Made by a program: the position numbers and the translations under genes. A model generated the notes under the pieces. The model searched no databases, had not been told where the DNA came from, and was given only the letters and a program-made list of their open reading frames with translations. Source: Acidobacteriota bacterium (lineage in GTDB: Bacteria > Acidobacteriota > Thermoanaerobaculia > Multivoradales > Multivoraceae). From it: a stretch of DNA of 64,000 nt. This document shows, piece by piece, positions 7,687 to 16,656 of the stretch. The first letter of the stretch is position 1. Every line of letters starts with the position of its first letter. The DNA lies in contig JAJCXN010000048.1 in assembly GCA_029263415.1 (NCBI GenBank), positions 201,169 through 265,168 on the forward strand, given 5' to 3'.

Positions 7687-10600
7687 ACGCTGGTTTCGCA
7701 ATCGTCGGCATGGCGTGCCGGTACGCTGGTGCCAGCACACCACAAGCTCTCTGGGAAGACGCTATGGCCGGGCGCCGAGCGCTGCGAGCCATCCCTGATC
7801 ACCGACTGAACCTCGAGGAGTATCGCGGCGACGCACCTGACCTGATCAGCTGCGAAATGGCCGGCCTCCTAGAGGGCTACACGTTTGACCGCATCCGCTA
7901 CCGGATCAGCGCCAACGCTCACACTTCGACCGACCTCGTGCACTGGCTCGCGCTCGACGTCACTGCCGACGCGTTGGCCGATGCAGGCTTTCCCGATGGC
8001 CGCGGACTACCGCTCAACAACACCGGCGTCTTACTAGGCAACTCCCTCACTGGAGAAGAGTCTCGCGCCCACGCTCTGCGATTGCGCTGGCCATACGTCA
8101 GCCGATGTATCCGTCAAGAACTCGCAGCAGGCATGGCTGCTGATGACATCGACCACTTGCTCGACCGCATCGGGGTTCGTTTCCGCGAAACACTCAACGA
8201 CGTTACAGAAGAAACACTCGCCGGCGGTCTTGCTAACACCATCGCTGGTCGAATCTGTAACTACTTCGACCTCTCCGGCGGCGGTTTCACGGTAGATGGC
8301 GCCTGCGCATCTTCACTACTCGCAGTGAGTCAAGCTTGTGCAAGCCTCGAACGAGGTGAACTCGATGTCGCGATCGCCGGCGGCGTGGATGTCAGTCTCG
8401 ACCCTTTCGAACTCGTAGGCTTCTCGAAAGCGGGGGCGCTAGCGACATCCGACATGCGCGTCTTCGACCAACATCCGACCGGCTTCCTGCCCGGCGAGGG
8501 TTGCGGAGTCATCGTCCTCCAGCGCACCGAGGACGCCATCGCCGAGAACCGCACCATCCAGGCCACTGTCCGCGGCTGGGGCATCTCAAGCGACGGCGCG
8601 GGCGGCATCACCCGTCCCTCAGCGCGCGGCCAGGTGCTGGCGCTTGAGCGGGCCTACCGATGCGCCGGAAAGCAACCCTCAGAAGTCGGCTACGTCGAAG
8701 CTCACGGCACCGGCACGGCTGTAGGCGATGCCACCGAAATCCGAGCGCTCGACACATTCTTCGGTACTGATGCCCGCTCCTCTATCGCTCTGAGTTCGAT
8801 CAAAGCGAACATCGGACACACCAAAGCCGCCGCAGGGATCGCGGGCCTCATCAAGGCAGCCGTTTGCATCAAGCACGGTGTCCAGCCCCCGATGACCGGA
8901 TGCTGCACCCGTTCCGGAGCACTGGACGCTACCTCGCTCGACCCTCTCGAGCAGCCTCGCTTGTGGCCTGAGTCAACGCGAACCGCCGGAGTGAGCGGCA
9001 TGGGATTCGGAGGCATCAACTGCCACATTGTGCTCGACTCTCATCAGCAACCCACGCCCAGCAGAATTTGCTCGCTGACCACCGGATGTCCCGGCCCGGA
9101 GCTCTTCGTACTGACAGCGGACAGCGTTGCGAGGTTGCGCACCGAGCTGGAGCAACTGCGCTCGATCGGCGCGACCCTATCGTTGTCAGAGCTGACCGAC
9201 CTCGCTGCCGCATCAGCTCAGGCCGCAATGACGTCGGGGCCGGGCGCGTGCCGCGTAGCGATTGTCGCCGATGGGCCCAGCGAGTTGACCAAGCGCACAA
9301 CGCGGGCTCTCGAACTGCTCAAGCAGCCAATCGATGGGCGCTTCTGCGGACGCGACGGGGTCTATGCCGGGCACGGGGAGCAGCCTGGACGCATTGGGTT
9401 CTTGTTCCCTGGGCAGGGGTCGCAGCTACCTGAAGACCTGTCGAGTGTGCGCCGGCGCTTCCCGGCCTCATTGCACAACATGGACCTGCCGCTCTCGCCG
9501 GCCGAGATCACCCCGTTGACTACTGACGTGGCCCAGCCAGCCCTGGTCGCTTCCTCGCTCCTTGCACTTCGGCTGATCAACAGGTTTGGGGTCGAAGCAA
9601 GTCTGGCAATCGGCCACAGCTTGGGTGAACTCACGGCACTGCACTGGGCCGGCGCGATCGAGGAGGGCGCGCTCAGCGAGTTGGTGCGGACGCGCGGCCG
9701 ACTCATGGCCGCTTCCTCGTCAACGCGATCGTGCATGGCCCACATCGGAGCGTCAAAGAAACGGATCCTAGGTCTCATCGCCGAACGCGAAGTCTGGATC
9801 AGCTGCTGCAACGGAGCGCGCGAAAACGTTGTCGCTGGATCGGTGGCGGCGGTCGATCAAGTCGTGGCAGCGGCTCGGGCCGAGGGCATCGCAGCGCATC
9901 CGATCCGGGTCGCGGCAGGCTTTCACACTCCGTTCATGGCCACCGCCGCCGACGGCCTCCGCCAGTATCTCCAGAAGTCTGAGATCGGGAGCGTCTTAAA
10001 ACCTCTCGAACGCCCATTGTTCTCGACTGTCTCCGGAGGGCAACTCAGTTGCGACACGAACATCGGGCAGCTCCTCATCGACCAGCTGACGCAGCCGGTG
10101 CTCTTTGATCGCACCCTTGAGAGGGCGCTGTGCTCGCTTGACGAGCCGATCGACCTGTGGCTCGAAGTCGGGCCTGACCAGCTCCTCTCGAACATGGTGG
10201 CACGAACCCGCTCCCTGCCTTCAATCTCGATCGAGGTCGGGTCGCGAGGCTGCTCCGGTCTGCTCAACGCGCTGGCCGCAGCCTACGCTGTTGGCACCGA
10301 ACTCACCCTCGGTCCGCTCTACCGGACCCGCCTGATTCGAGCTATTGATTCCAGCGCTTACCCTTCGCTTCTGGGAAACCCATGCGAGCCCGGTGCTAAG
10401 AGCAAGCCAAACTCCAAACCGACCAGCAACACCGAAGCCGTTGAGCGTAGCTCAACCTCGATCCTGGATGCTCTGCGCACGACACTGTCGAGGCACACGG
10501 AACTACCGGTCTCGGCACTCAAGCCCGACCTACGACTTCTAGCGGATCTGAGACTCAGCTCGCTTGCGGTCTCTAACCTAGTCGCGGAAGTCGGCGAAGC

Positions 10601-13463
10601 GCTCGGGATTCCGCCCCTCCTGGGAGCAACCGACTTCTCCGATGCAACCCTGCAGGAAGTCGCAAGTTCTCTCGAACAAGTTCGTGACAACACGCATCAC
10701 GCAGCCCCCCTTCCCGACGGCGTCGGACCGTGGATTCGAGCATTTGCCGTCAACCTGGAAGAACTGGAGTCAAGGCCGGCCTCGGCTGGTAAGGAGCTTG
10801 AGTGCAACTATCAACGCCCACCAAATGGCGGGTATGCGCCGGCAGACGAGCAACTCGAAGCCGCCGTTCGACGAGTAGCAAGGCACGTCGACTCGAGCAG
10901 GACTCTGGTCGTCCCCTTGGTCACACGAGACCACACGATTCAGAGGTTACTCAACGCTGCTCACCTCATTGGCGAAGGCCGCGTGGATCACCTAATCGTG
11001 CTACAGACTGGACCGTTTGGGGCCGGCTTTGCGCGCTGCCTCGCCCGAGAGTCGCAACACTTGACAACGCTCGTCGTGCAATTCGATGGAGACCCACTGT
11101 CGGTACCGCCTGAGACTGTGCGGCAAACGCTCGAAAGTGATGCCGCTTTCGCCGAGATCCACATCGACGAGAGTGGAGCTCTCCGGGCTCCTGTGCTCAG
11201 ACCCTTGCGGGAACGTCCACCCCAGAACGGCAAGATTCAGCTTTCGGACTCCGACGTCGTCCTGGTCACCGGCGGTGCCAAGGGAATCACTGCCGAGTGC
11301 GCTCGCGCTCTCACCGAAGCCACGAGCGCACGGGTCGTCCTGATCGGCCGCAGCAAGATCGGTCAAAGTGTAGAGCTCGACAACAACTTGGGACGTTTCG
11401 AAGAGGCTTCGCTGAACTGGGAGTATGAGGTGTGCGACCTCAGCGACTTAGCTGAAGTCACCGACATGGTCCACCGTATTGAACACAAATACGGCACTGT
11501 GACCGGCATCCTGCACGGAGCCGCGATCAATCGTCCGACCGCGTCCGGCGAACTCACCGACTCTGTCGTCCAAGAAACACTGGCACCCAAAGTTACCGGC
11601 CTCGAGTTTCTTCTCGCCAGCGTCGACACCTCCGAGCTCAGGCTGTTGATCGCGTTCGGTTCGGTCATTTCGCGCAGCGGGCTTGAGGGTGAGGCGCACT
11701 ACGCGCTAGCTAACGAGTGGCTCCGCGAGGACGTCGCTGCATTCGCAACCGCACACCCCGACTGCCTTGCGACGACGATCGAATGGTCCGTCTGGCAGGC
11801 GGTCGGAATGGGCGCCCGCCTTGGCAGCGTCGACGTCTTGAAGCACCGAGGCCTGGTTCCCATCCCGGTGGACCGAGGCATCGAGATCTTCTTAAGGCTG
11901 TTGCGCACGCGACCGCAAACAGACCAGGCGAGCACCGTAGTGACCGGCCGACTGGGACAGATCGACAGCTTGCCATTCGCCCCCGCCAAGCTTCCATTCG
12001 GACGTTTCCTCGAAACTCCACTGCTCTCGGTTGACGGCGTGGAACTAGTCACCGAGACGAAGCTCGACCCCAGCACAGATCTCTACCTAGCCGATCACGC
12101 TATCGAGGGGCACTTTGTGCTTCCCGCCGTGATCGGCTTAGAAGCGGTCGTAGAACACGCAATGGCCCTGTCCGGCAACGAGATGATTCCCGCACTCGAA
12201 GACGTCGCATTCCAACGTGTGATCAGGGTGCCCGCCGGCGGGTCGACCATCCGGGTTGCAGCTCTCGCCAAGCTCGACGGTCGAATCGAAGTGACGATCC
12301 GCAGCGCAGAGACTGCGTTTCAGCTGGATCACCTGTCGGCAACCTGCGCCTTCCGTTCAACTCCCGACGAAGATGCACCTCCCGATCTCGACTGCCCTCA
12401 GAACGGCAAAGCAGCCCGACCGATGGCGCTTTCGGAGGCCTCAAGCCTCTACGACAAGTTGATGTTCCAGCGCGGCGTCTTTCAGCGAGTCGATTCTTAC
12501 GACATGCTCCTCGCGACCAATTCGACCGCGCACATAGCCTCCGACGGTAAGGCGGAGTGGTTCTGTCAATACCTCCCGCAGGAGCTTCAGCTCGGTGATC
12601 CGGGTGCCCGTGATGCCGCGATTCACAGTATTCAAGCGTGCGTCCCCCACGCTCGCGTCCTCCCCGTCAGCGTGCGCTCCATCAGCGCGGGGCGTCTCAA
12701 TGCCGACGAACCGTGGATCGTCCAGGCAAAGCAGACGGGGCGAGATCAGAACACCTTTGTCTACAACCTCGAGATTGTCGACACCTCGGGTTGCACAAAA
12801 GAGCGATGGCACGGCCTAAAGCTACGAATCGTCGACGCCGTCGAACCACCCAGCACTTGGCAGCTGCCGCTCTTCGCAGCGTACCTCCAACGCCGTACAG
12901 AAGAACTCTTCGCATCCCCTAACATCGATGTCGCAGCCGTGTCACGCCTGTCGTATGAAAGTGACCAAAATGCAGTTGTTGAAGCCTTAACCCAGGGCGC
13001 CACGTTCAGGCGAGGCTCGACTGGTCGGCCCTACCTGATTGGAGAGCCGCGGAAGGTGTCGGTCGCTCACGTCGAGCAATTGTCGTTGGTCGTTGTTGGA
13101 GATGGAACCGTCGCCTGTGACCTCGAACATCCGAGCACACTTGAGGATGAGGCGTGGCGGCGTGTCGTCGGATCTCGAATCGATCTTGCCAACGAGATTT
13201 CGAAGACGCTCGAGGAGCCGTTCTCACGATCTGCTGCACGGGTTTGGGCCACTATCGAGTGCTTGCGCAAAGCCGATGTCGGTATCGATGGCTCGCTGGC
13301 AATCGCCTCAAAGACCAGCGACGGCTGGCTTGTGCTGCGAAGCGCCGATTTTTACGTGGCCTCAGTCTCGGCCCGGATCGATGGGGTCAACGACGAAGTC
13401 GTTTCTGGAATCGGCGGATTCTTCGGGACATCGGCAGCTACCGCCAACACTGGGAAGGACTAA
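7683..13463 (+). CDS. pksE: Enediyne-type iterative polyketide synthase PKSE (KS-AT-ACP-KR-DH-PPTase)
   Basis: A 1926-residue single-module iterative type I PKS with the domain order unique to PKSEs. The KS covers about residues 1-460, with Cys208 in VDGACASSL, His341 in HGTGT and His379 in NIGHT. The AT covers about 550-870, with Ser646 in GHSLGE. The ACP is around Ser960 in DLRLSSL. The KR covers about 1185-1400, with the VTGGAKGI nucleotide loop, Ser1327 and Tyr1340. The DH has His1472 in DHAIEGHFVLP. A C-terminal integral phosphopantetheinyl transferase has Asp1813/Glu1815 (CDLEH) and W-A-T-I-E-C-L-R-K at 1855-1863, so the enzyme should pantetheinylate its own ACP. There is no enoylreductase, as expected for a conjugated polyene maker. 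All catalytic residues that I can place are intact. The start is the GTG at 7683, overlapping unbU. Confidence 0.96.
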   Translation: MNAGFAIVGMACRYAGASTPQALWEDAMAGRRALRAIPDHRLNLEEYRGDAPDLISCEMAGLLEGYTFDRIRYRISANAHTSTDLVHWLALDVTADALADAGFPDGRGLPLNNTGVLLGNSLTGEESRAHALRLRWPYVSRCIRQELAAGMAADDIDHLLDRIGVRFRETLNDVTEETLAGGLANTIAGRICNYFDLSGGGFTVDGACASSLLAVSQACASLERGELDVAIAGGVDVSLDPFELVGFSKAGALATSDMRVFDQHPTGFLPGEGCGVIVLQRTEDAIAENRTIQATVRGWGISSDGAGGITRPSARGQVLALERAYRCAGKQPSEVGYVEAHGTGTAVGDATEIRALDTFFGTDARSSIALSSIKANIGHTKAAAGIAGLIKAAVCIKHGVQPPMTGCCTRSGALDATSLDPLEQPRLWPESTRTAGVSGMGFGGINCHIVLDSHQQPTPSRICSLTTGCPGPELFVLTADSVARLRTELEQLRSIGATLSLSELTDLAAASAQAAMTSGPGACRVAIVADGPSELTKRTTRALELLKQPIDGRFCGRDGVYAGHGEQPGRIGFLFPGQGSQLPEDLSSVRRRFPASLHNMDLPLSPAEITPLTTDVAQPALVASSLLALRLINRFGVEASLAIGHSLGELTALHWAGAIEEGALSELVRTRGRLMAASSSTRSCMAHIGASKKRILGLIAEREVWISCCNGARENVVAGSVAAVDQVVAAARAEGIAAHPIRVAAGFHTPFMATAADGLRQYLQKSEIGSVLKPLERPLFSTVSGGQLSCDTNIGQLLIDQLTQPVLFDRTLERALCSLDEPIDLWLEVGPDQLLSNMVARTRSLPSISIEVGSRGCSGLLNALAAAYAVGTELTLGPLYRTRLIRAIDSSAYPSLLGNPCEPGAKSKPNSKPTSNTEAVERSSTSILDALRTTLSRHTELPVSALKPDLRLLADLRLSSLAVSNLVAEVGEALGIPPLLGATDFSDATLQEVASSLEQVRDNTHHAAPLPDGVGPWIRAFAVNLEELESRPASAGKELECNYQRPPNGGYAPADEQLEAAVRRVARHVDSSRTLVVPLVTRDHTIQRLLNAAHLIGEGRVDHLIVLQTGPFGAGFARCLARESQHLTTLVVQFDGDPLSVPPETVRQTLESDAAFAEIHIDESGALRAPVLRPLRERPPQNGKIQLSDSDVVLVTGGAKGITAECARALTEATSARVVLIGRSKIGQSVELDNNLGRFEEASLNWEYEVCDLSDLAEVTDMVHRIEHKYGTVTGILHGAAINRPTASGELTDSVVQETLAPKVTGLEFLLASVDTSELRLLIAFGSVISRSGLEGEAHYALANEWLREDVAAFATAHPDCLATTIEWSVWQAVGMGARLGSVDVLKHRGLVPIPVDRGIEIFLRLLRTRPQTDQASTVVTGRLGQIDSLPFAPAKLPFGRFLETPLLSVDGVELVTETKLDPSTDLYLADHAIEGHFVLPAVIGLEAVVEHAMALSGNEMIPALEDVAFQRVIRVPAGGSTIRVAALAKLDGRIEVTIRSAETAFQLDHLSATCAFRSTPDEDAPPDLDCPQNGKAARPMALSEASSLYDKLMFQRGVFQRVDSYDMLLATNSTAHIASDGKAEWFCQYLPQELQLGDPGARDAAIHSIQACVPHARVLPVSVRSISAGRLNADEPWIVQAKQTGRDQNTFVYNLEIVDTSGCTKERWHGLKLRIVDAVEPPSTWQLPLFAAYLQRRTEELFASPNIDVAAVSRLSYESDQNAVVEALTQGATFRRGSTGRPYLIGEPRKVSVAHVEQLSLVVVGDGTVACDLEHPSTLEDEAWRRVVGSRIDLANEISKTLEEPFSRSAARVWATIECLRKADVGIDGSLAIASKTSDGWLVLRSADFYVASVSARIDGVNDEVVSGIGGFFGTSAATANTGKD

Positions 13464-13465
13464 AA

Positions 13466-14359
13466 ATGAAGCTAGCATCGTCGCCAAGTTCCACGTGTGC
13501 GAAGACCGTTGGCAAGCGTCACCTTCATCACCGGGCTGACACATTGCGCGAGCACGGTACCGCCGTAAGGAGAGTCGTCTCCGAGATGCGTCAGCGCCTC
13601 GATGTCGCCTACACATTGGCCGAGATGTCTGAGACAGCGTACATGTCGCCCTTCCACCTAAATCGAGTCTTCCGGAGAATGACCGGAGTGCCTCCACGGC
13701 GCTTCCTCACCGCTCTCCGACTCGAAGCGGCAAAGCGCCTCTTGCTCACCACAGAGCAGAAGGTAACCGACATCTCACTTGACGTTGGCTATCAGAGCCT
13801 GGGTACCTTCACCCGTAGATTCACCCAACTTGTTGGCATCTCACCGACCCGCTTTCGCGCTCTGGCAACCACCGGAGCTCAAGCCGCAATGGCAACCGTG
13901 GCACAGATGCTCGCGAGCGAGCGACTCTCCGAGCGCCAGCGGGCCCAAGCTCCTCGTGCCATCGTCACGGCACCTGCCTTCTTCCAGGGAGTAATCTTTG
14001 TCGGCCTCTTCGACACGCCGATCCCTCAAGCGCAACCGCGCGCTTGCGCCGTCCGTTCTTCACCAGGAGGATTCCACCTAGGTAGAGTCGACGACGGAGA
14101 CTACTACCTGGCTGCAATGGCGCTACCTTGGTCGCCTGACCCTACGGACATTCTGCTTTACACCGGAGCGTTGCGCGCAGGTGTTCTCAGAGCGCCGTTT
14201 CGGGTTCGGGGCGGGCGCCAGCAAAGCACAACTGTGCATCTCGACCTGCGTCGGCCCGATGACCTGGACCCACCCATACTGCTAGCGGTACCTCTCCTGT
14301 TACCCCAACGCACCCACCAACAAGAACCTAGGCGATCTCGCATCCGCCTTCAGAAATAG
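13466..14359 (+). CDS. AraC-family transcriptional regulator inside the enediyne operon
   Basis: A 297-residue protein starting two bases after the PKSE stop. Residues about 30-130 form an AraC/XylS double helix-turn-helix (YTLAEMSETAYMSPFHLNRVFRRMTGVPPRRFL, then ISLDVGYQSLGTFTRRFTQLVGISPTRFR). The DNA-binding domain is therefore N-terminal, the reverse of the common AraC layout. The C-terminal half (about 150-297) is a beta-rich region without a motif I recognise and could be a ligand sensor. The reading frame is open further upstream within PKSE, but the ATG at 13466 gives the natural intergenic spacing. Its position between PKSE and its thioesterase suggests autoregulation of the pathway, perhaps by product or intermediate. 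Confidence 0.85.
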   Translation: MKLASSPSSTCAKTVGKRHLHHRADTLREHGTAVRRVVSEMRQRLDVAYTLAEMSETAYMSPFHLNRVFRRMTGVPPRRFLTALRLEAAKRLLLTTEQKVTDISLDVGYQSLGTFTRRFTQLVGISPTRFRALATTGAQAAMATVAQMLASERLSERQRAQAPRAIVTAPAFFQGVIFVGLFDTPIPQAQPRACAVRSSPGGFHLGRVDDGDYYLAAMALPWSPDPTDILLYTGALRAGVLRAPFRVRGGRQQSTTVHLDLRRPDDLDPPILLAVPLLLPQRTHQQEPRRSRIRLQK

Positions 14360-14363
14360 AACG

Positions 14364-14855
14364 ATGAATGTTCCCCTGAAGCCGGTTCCAACTCGATACT
14401 TCGAACTCCGTCATACCGTCGGCTTCGATGAAACCAGCATCGTCGGCAATGTCTACTACGCCAACTACGTCCGCTGGCAAGGCCGATGTCGGGAGATCTT
14501 CCTCAAGGAGCAATGCCCGGACGTCCTCAACGCACTCGAACGAGATCTTGCGCTTGTCACAGTCCACTGTTCCTGCGACTTCCACAACGAACTGCGACCG
14601 TTCGACGAGGTGAGTATTCGAATGTCGCTAACAAGCATCCAGGGCAACCGCATCACGATGCAGTTTCACTACCTGCGGGTCTCCGACAGCTGCGTCGTCG
14701 CCAGCGGTCGACAGACCATCGCCGCGATGCGGCGGACCGCTGACGGCCTCGTCGCCGTCGACCTGCCGCCGTCCCTCACGTCAGCTCTCTACCACTACCG
14801 CCCTTCGAGATCAGCCACGAATCCGACGCTCGCCCAAGGCTCGGGAACCGTTTAG
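14364..14855 (+). CDS. tebC: Enediyne TEBC-type hotdog thioesterase
   Basis: A 163-residue 4-hydroxybenzoyl-CoA-type hotdog thioesterase of the CalE7/DynE7/SgcE10 family. The family signature VGNVYYANYVRWQGRCREIFL lies at residues 27-47. In characterised systems this enzyme releases the polyene chain from PKSE, giving 1,3,5,7,9,11,13-pentadecaheptaene or related ketones. The N-terminal strand RYFELRHTVGFDETS and the later HCSCDFHNELRPFDEVSIRMSL are typical. The protein is slightly longer than homologues because of a basic C-terminal tail. It starts four bases after the AraC stop and ends the plus-strand operon. Confidence 0.93.
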   Translation: MNVPLKPVPTRYFELRHTVGFDETSIVGNVYYANYVRWQGRCREIFLKEQCPDVLNALERDLALVTVHCSCDFHNELRPFDEVSIRMSLTSIQGNRITMQFHYLRVSDSCVVASGRQTIAAMRRTADGLVAVDLPPSLTSALYHYRPSRSATNPTLAQGSGTV

Positions 14856-14913
14856 CCCGAACTCTTCATGAGACGCCCACTGAGGATCTTAGACCACCGC
14901 ATCATGGATGCTG

Positions 14914-14931
14914 AGGCCTGCCACCAGGCCT
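14914..14931. terminator. Hairpin in the convergent intergenic region
   Basis: A perfect 7-bp stem AGGCCTG / CAGGCCT with the 4-base loop CCAC lies between the 3' ends of the PKSE operon and the long minus-strand operon. There is no T-tract on either side, so it is not a canonical intrinsic terminator. The location between two convergent gene ends is the main support for a termination or 3'-stabilising role. Confidence 0.35.
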
Positions 14932-14989
14932 GGGGCGAGGCATACATCAGACCGGGACCGGCGACGTCGCGTTGAGCACGTTTCTGAGA

Positions 14990-15856
14990 CTAAGTATTGA
15001 CTTCGCCAGCTGGTTGGCCCTGTGGCCGGGGATCTCCTAAGAATAGAGAGTAGTCTCGCCGGCGGTTCCAGCGCCCGACCTGATTGCAAAGCCTCAAAAT
15101 CGAGGACCGCTGCCCAGAGATGGTGTGCGCAATGCCATTTGATGTTCGGTTCATTACCATCATCACTTCTTCCACCTCGCGCTCATCGCGGGCAATCAAC
15201 AAGTCGCGAGCACGCCACCACGCAAGCTCTCGGTAGCGCACGAGTGCAACTCGAGCAAAATAGCGGTCCGTTCGCAACGAGAGGGTGTCGGCGACTCGAA
15301 GCAATCCGCCGTACTGACGAGGAATCACACGCCAGATCTCTGCTATCGATCGCGACAGCACCAAATTTGCTTGGTCGTGGTCGCTCTTCCTAATATCAAG
15401 GCGGGTGGAAGAGCCCGCGTCGCCATGCTCAACCATGTTGCGATGAAGAGCCTGTGCAAGGTCATAGCCGATGTGAGCGTTGATGCCCAAAAGGAGGTCC
15501 TGAACCACGGTCGAGGTCCGATCAATCGCCATCCCATGCGCGACCTTCCACGCCTGCTCGCGATGCGGTGGTCTCTCGAAAGTAACTAGGGAGCGAAAGT
15601 AGAGAGTTGCGAAGTGTCCTGCCAGCGAGCTCAACCACGCGGGGTCGCTGAAGATCCCCTTGGGGCCGCCTTTGTCGAACTCAATCACATCGCTAACGTT
15701 CTGAGTGATGATCCTGTAGGCGTGGAGAAAAACCGCTCGGTAGTCATTCTCTCGATGAAAGTGTTCCAGCGCTTCGTCCATGCAGTCGAGCGCCTCACCG
15801 ATCGAAGTCGGCGTCAGCGATGCAAGTCGCTTGATCACCTGACCCGATTCGTTCAC
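14990..15856 (-). CDS. DUF5995 family protein
   Basis: A 288-residue helical protein of the DUF5995 type. Family-like stretches are ALDCMDEALEHFHRENDYRAVFLHAYRIITQNV, the DPAWLSSLAGHFATLYF block, and the INAHIGYDLAQAL motif in the middle. DUF5995 proteins are common in actinobacteria and have no assigned function; the conserved His/Asp residues hint at a metal site. The GTG at 15856 overlaps the stop of the upstream LolA-like gene (GTGA), which decides the start over an upstream TTG. It is the last gene of the 21-gene minus-strand run. Confidence 0.7.
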   Translation of the reverse strand: MNESGQVIKRLASLTPTSIGEALDCMDEALEHFHRENDYRAVFLHAYRIITQNVSDVIEFDKGGPKGIFSDPAWLSSLAGHFATLYFRSLVTFERPPHREQAWKVAHGMAIDRTSTVVQDLLLGINAHIGYDLAQALHRNMVEHGDAGSSTRLDIRKSDHDQANLVLSRSIAEIWRVIPRQYGGLLRVADTLSLRTDRYFARVALVRYRELAWWRARDLLIARDEREVEEVMMVMNRTSNGIAHTISGQRSSILRLCNQVGRWNRRRDYSLFLGDPRPQGQPAGEVNT

Positions 15857-16656
15857 GGCCTCCGACCCGATGCAGTAGCCGCCCTTGTCTCTGGCAAGCG
15901 CGCGAGCGCGTCCGGCCAAAAGTCGGCCTCGTCGAGTTCCTGGCGATACTCGACCGTTAACACCTCAACATCACTGCGATGGTCCGCGCGATAGTTGACC
16001 ATGCTGTAGCGCATCAGCGTAGGCACACCCTCGACCAACTGCGGCGGTTCGGATTCGAACCGCTTGAACACGTTGCCTCGCGCGTCGAAGAAGTCAGCGC
16101 GAACAATGATCCAGTCAGACTCGAGAACCCAGCCAATAGCGTGGGTGAAGCCAAACTCTCGCCCCAACCGCTCCCGCTTTGGCTTCATCTCGACACGAAA
16201 GGCAGGCTTCCCTCCAATGGTCGTGCGGCCCAGAGTCGTGTACTGAAAGTCGCCGAGAGAATGTGTAACTCGCAGATCTTGACAACTGAAATCGCTCGCC
16301 AAGGCACTGATACCGCGGGACGCCACCTTCACCAGATGATCGGACTCGGGAAAGAACATCCACATACCGTCGAGGGCAGTATCCTCCGCAATCAGCATGC
16401 TCACATCACGCAGGTGGGGAGGAGACCTGGTGTGGTAGATGGAGCGGTAGGAACCGCCGAATCGCTTCCGGCGGACATCGACAACTCGATCGAACGTGCC
16501 TCGCTTCTTGTCGTGAAGCGAAAAGCGCAGGCGCAATCGCGCGTCGACGCCGCGGTCGCGATCATTGACCCGCTGCATGACGGCCTCACCAGTCGGCAAA
16601 GCCGCCGCCGGCTCGACCGGCATACCCAGCAGCGCCACTAGAAAGAGGCCGATCAC
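15853..16656 (-). CDS. Outer-membrane lipoprotein-sorting protein, LolA-like
   Basis: A 267-residue secreted protein: a signal peptide (IGLFLVALLGMPVEPAAA) then a LolA-like beta domain of the kind found beside MMPL exporters. Typical features are the DRDRGVDARLRLRFSLHDKKRG start, the internal MWMFFPESDHLVKVASR segment, and TTIGGKPAFRVEMKPKRE before IGWVLESDWIIVRADFFDARG. The GTG start overlaps the stop of the upstream MMPL gene by four bases, and its own stop overlaps DUF5995. MMPL-LolA-like pairs are a recurrent envelope lipid or hydrophobic-compound export unit. In this setting the cargo could be a polyene-derived product, but nothing in the sequence proves that. Confidence 0.82.
   Translation of the reverse strand: MIGLFLVALLGMPVEPAAALPTGEAVMQRVNDRDRGVDARLRLRFSLHDKKRGTFDRVVDVRRKRFGGSYRSIYHTRSPPHLRDVSMLIAEDTALDGMWMFFPESDHLVKVASRGISALASDFSCQDLRVTHSLGDFQYTTLGRTTIGGKPAFRVEMKPKRERLGREFGFTHAIGWVLESDWIIVRADFFDARGNVFKRFESEPPQLVEGVPTLMRYSMVNYRADHRSDVEVLTVEYRQELDEADFWPDALARLPETRAATASGRRP

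Noticed and set aside
13154-13465. Extension of the AraC regulator into PKSE
   Set aside because: It overlaps the PPTase domain in another frame; ATG 13466 follows the PKSE stop by two bases.
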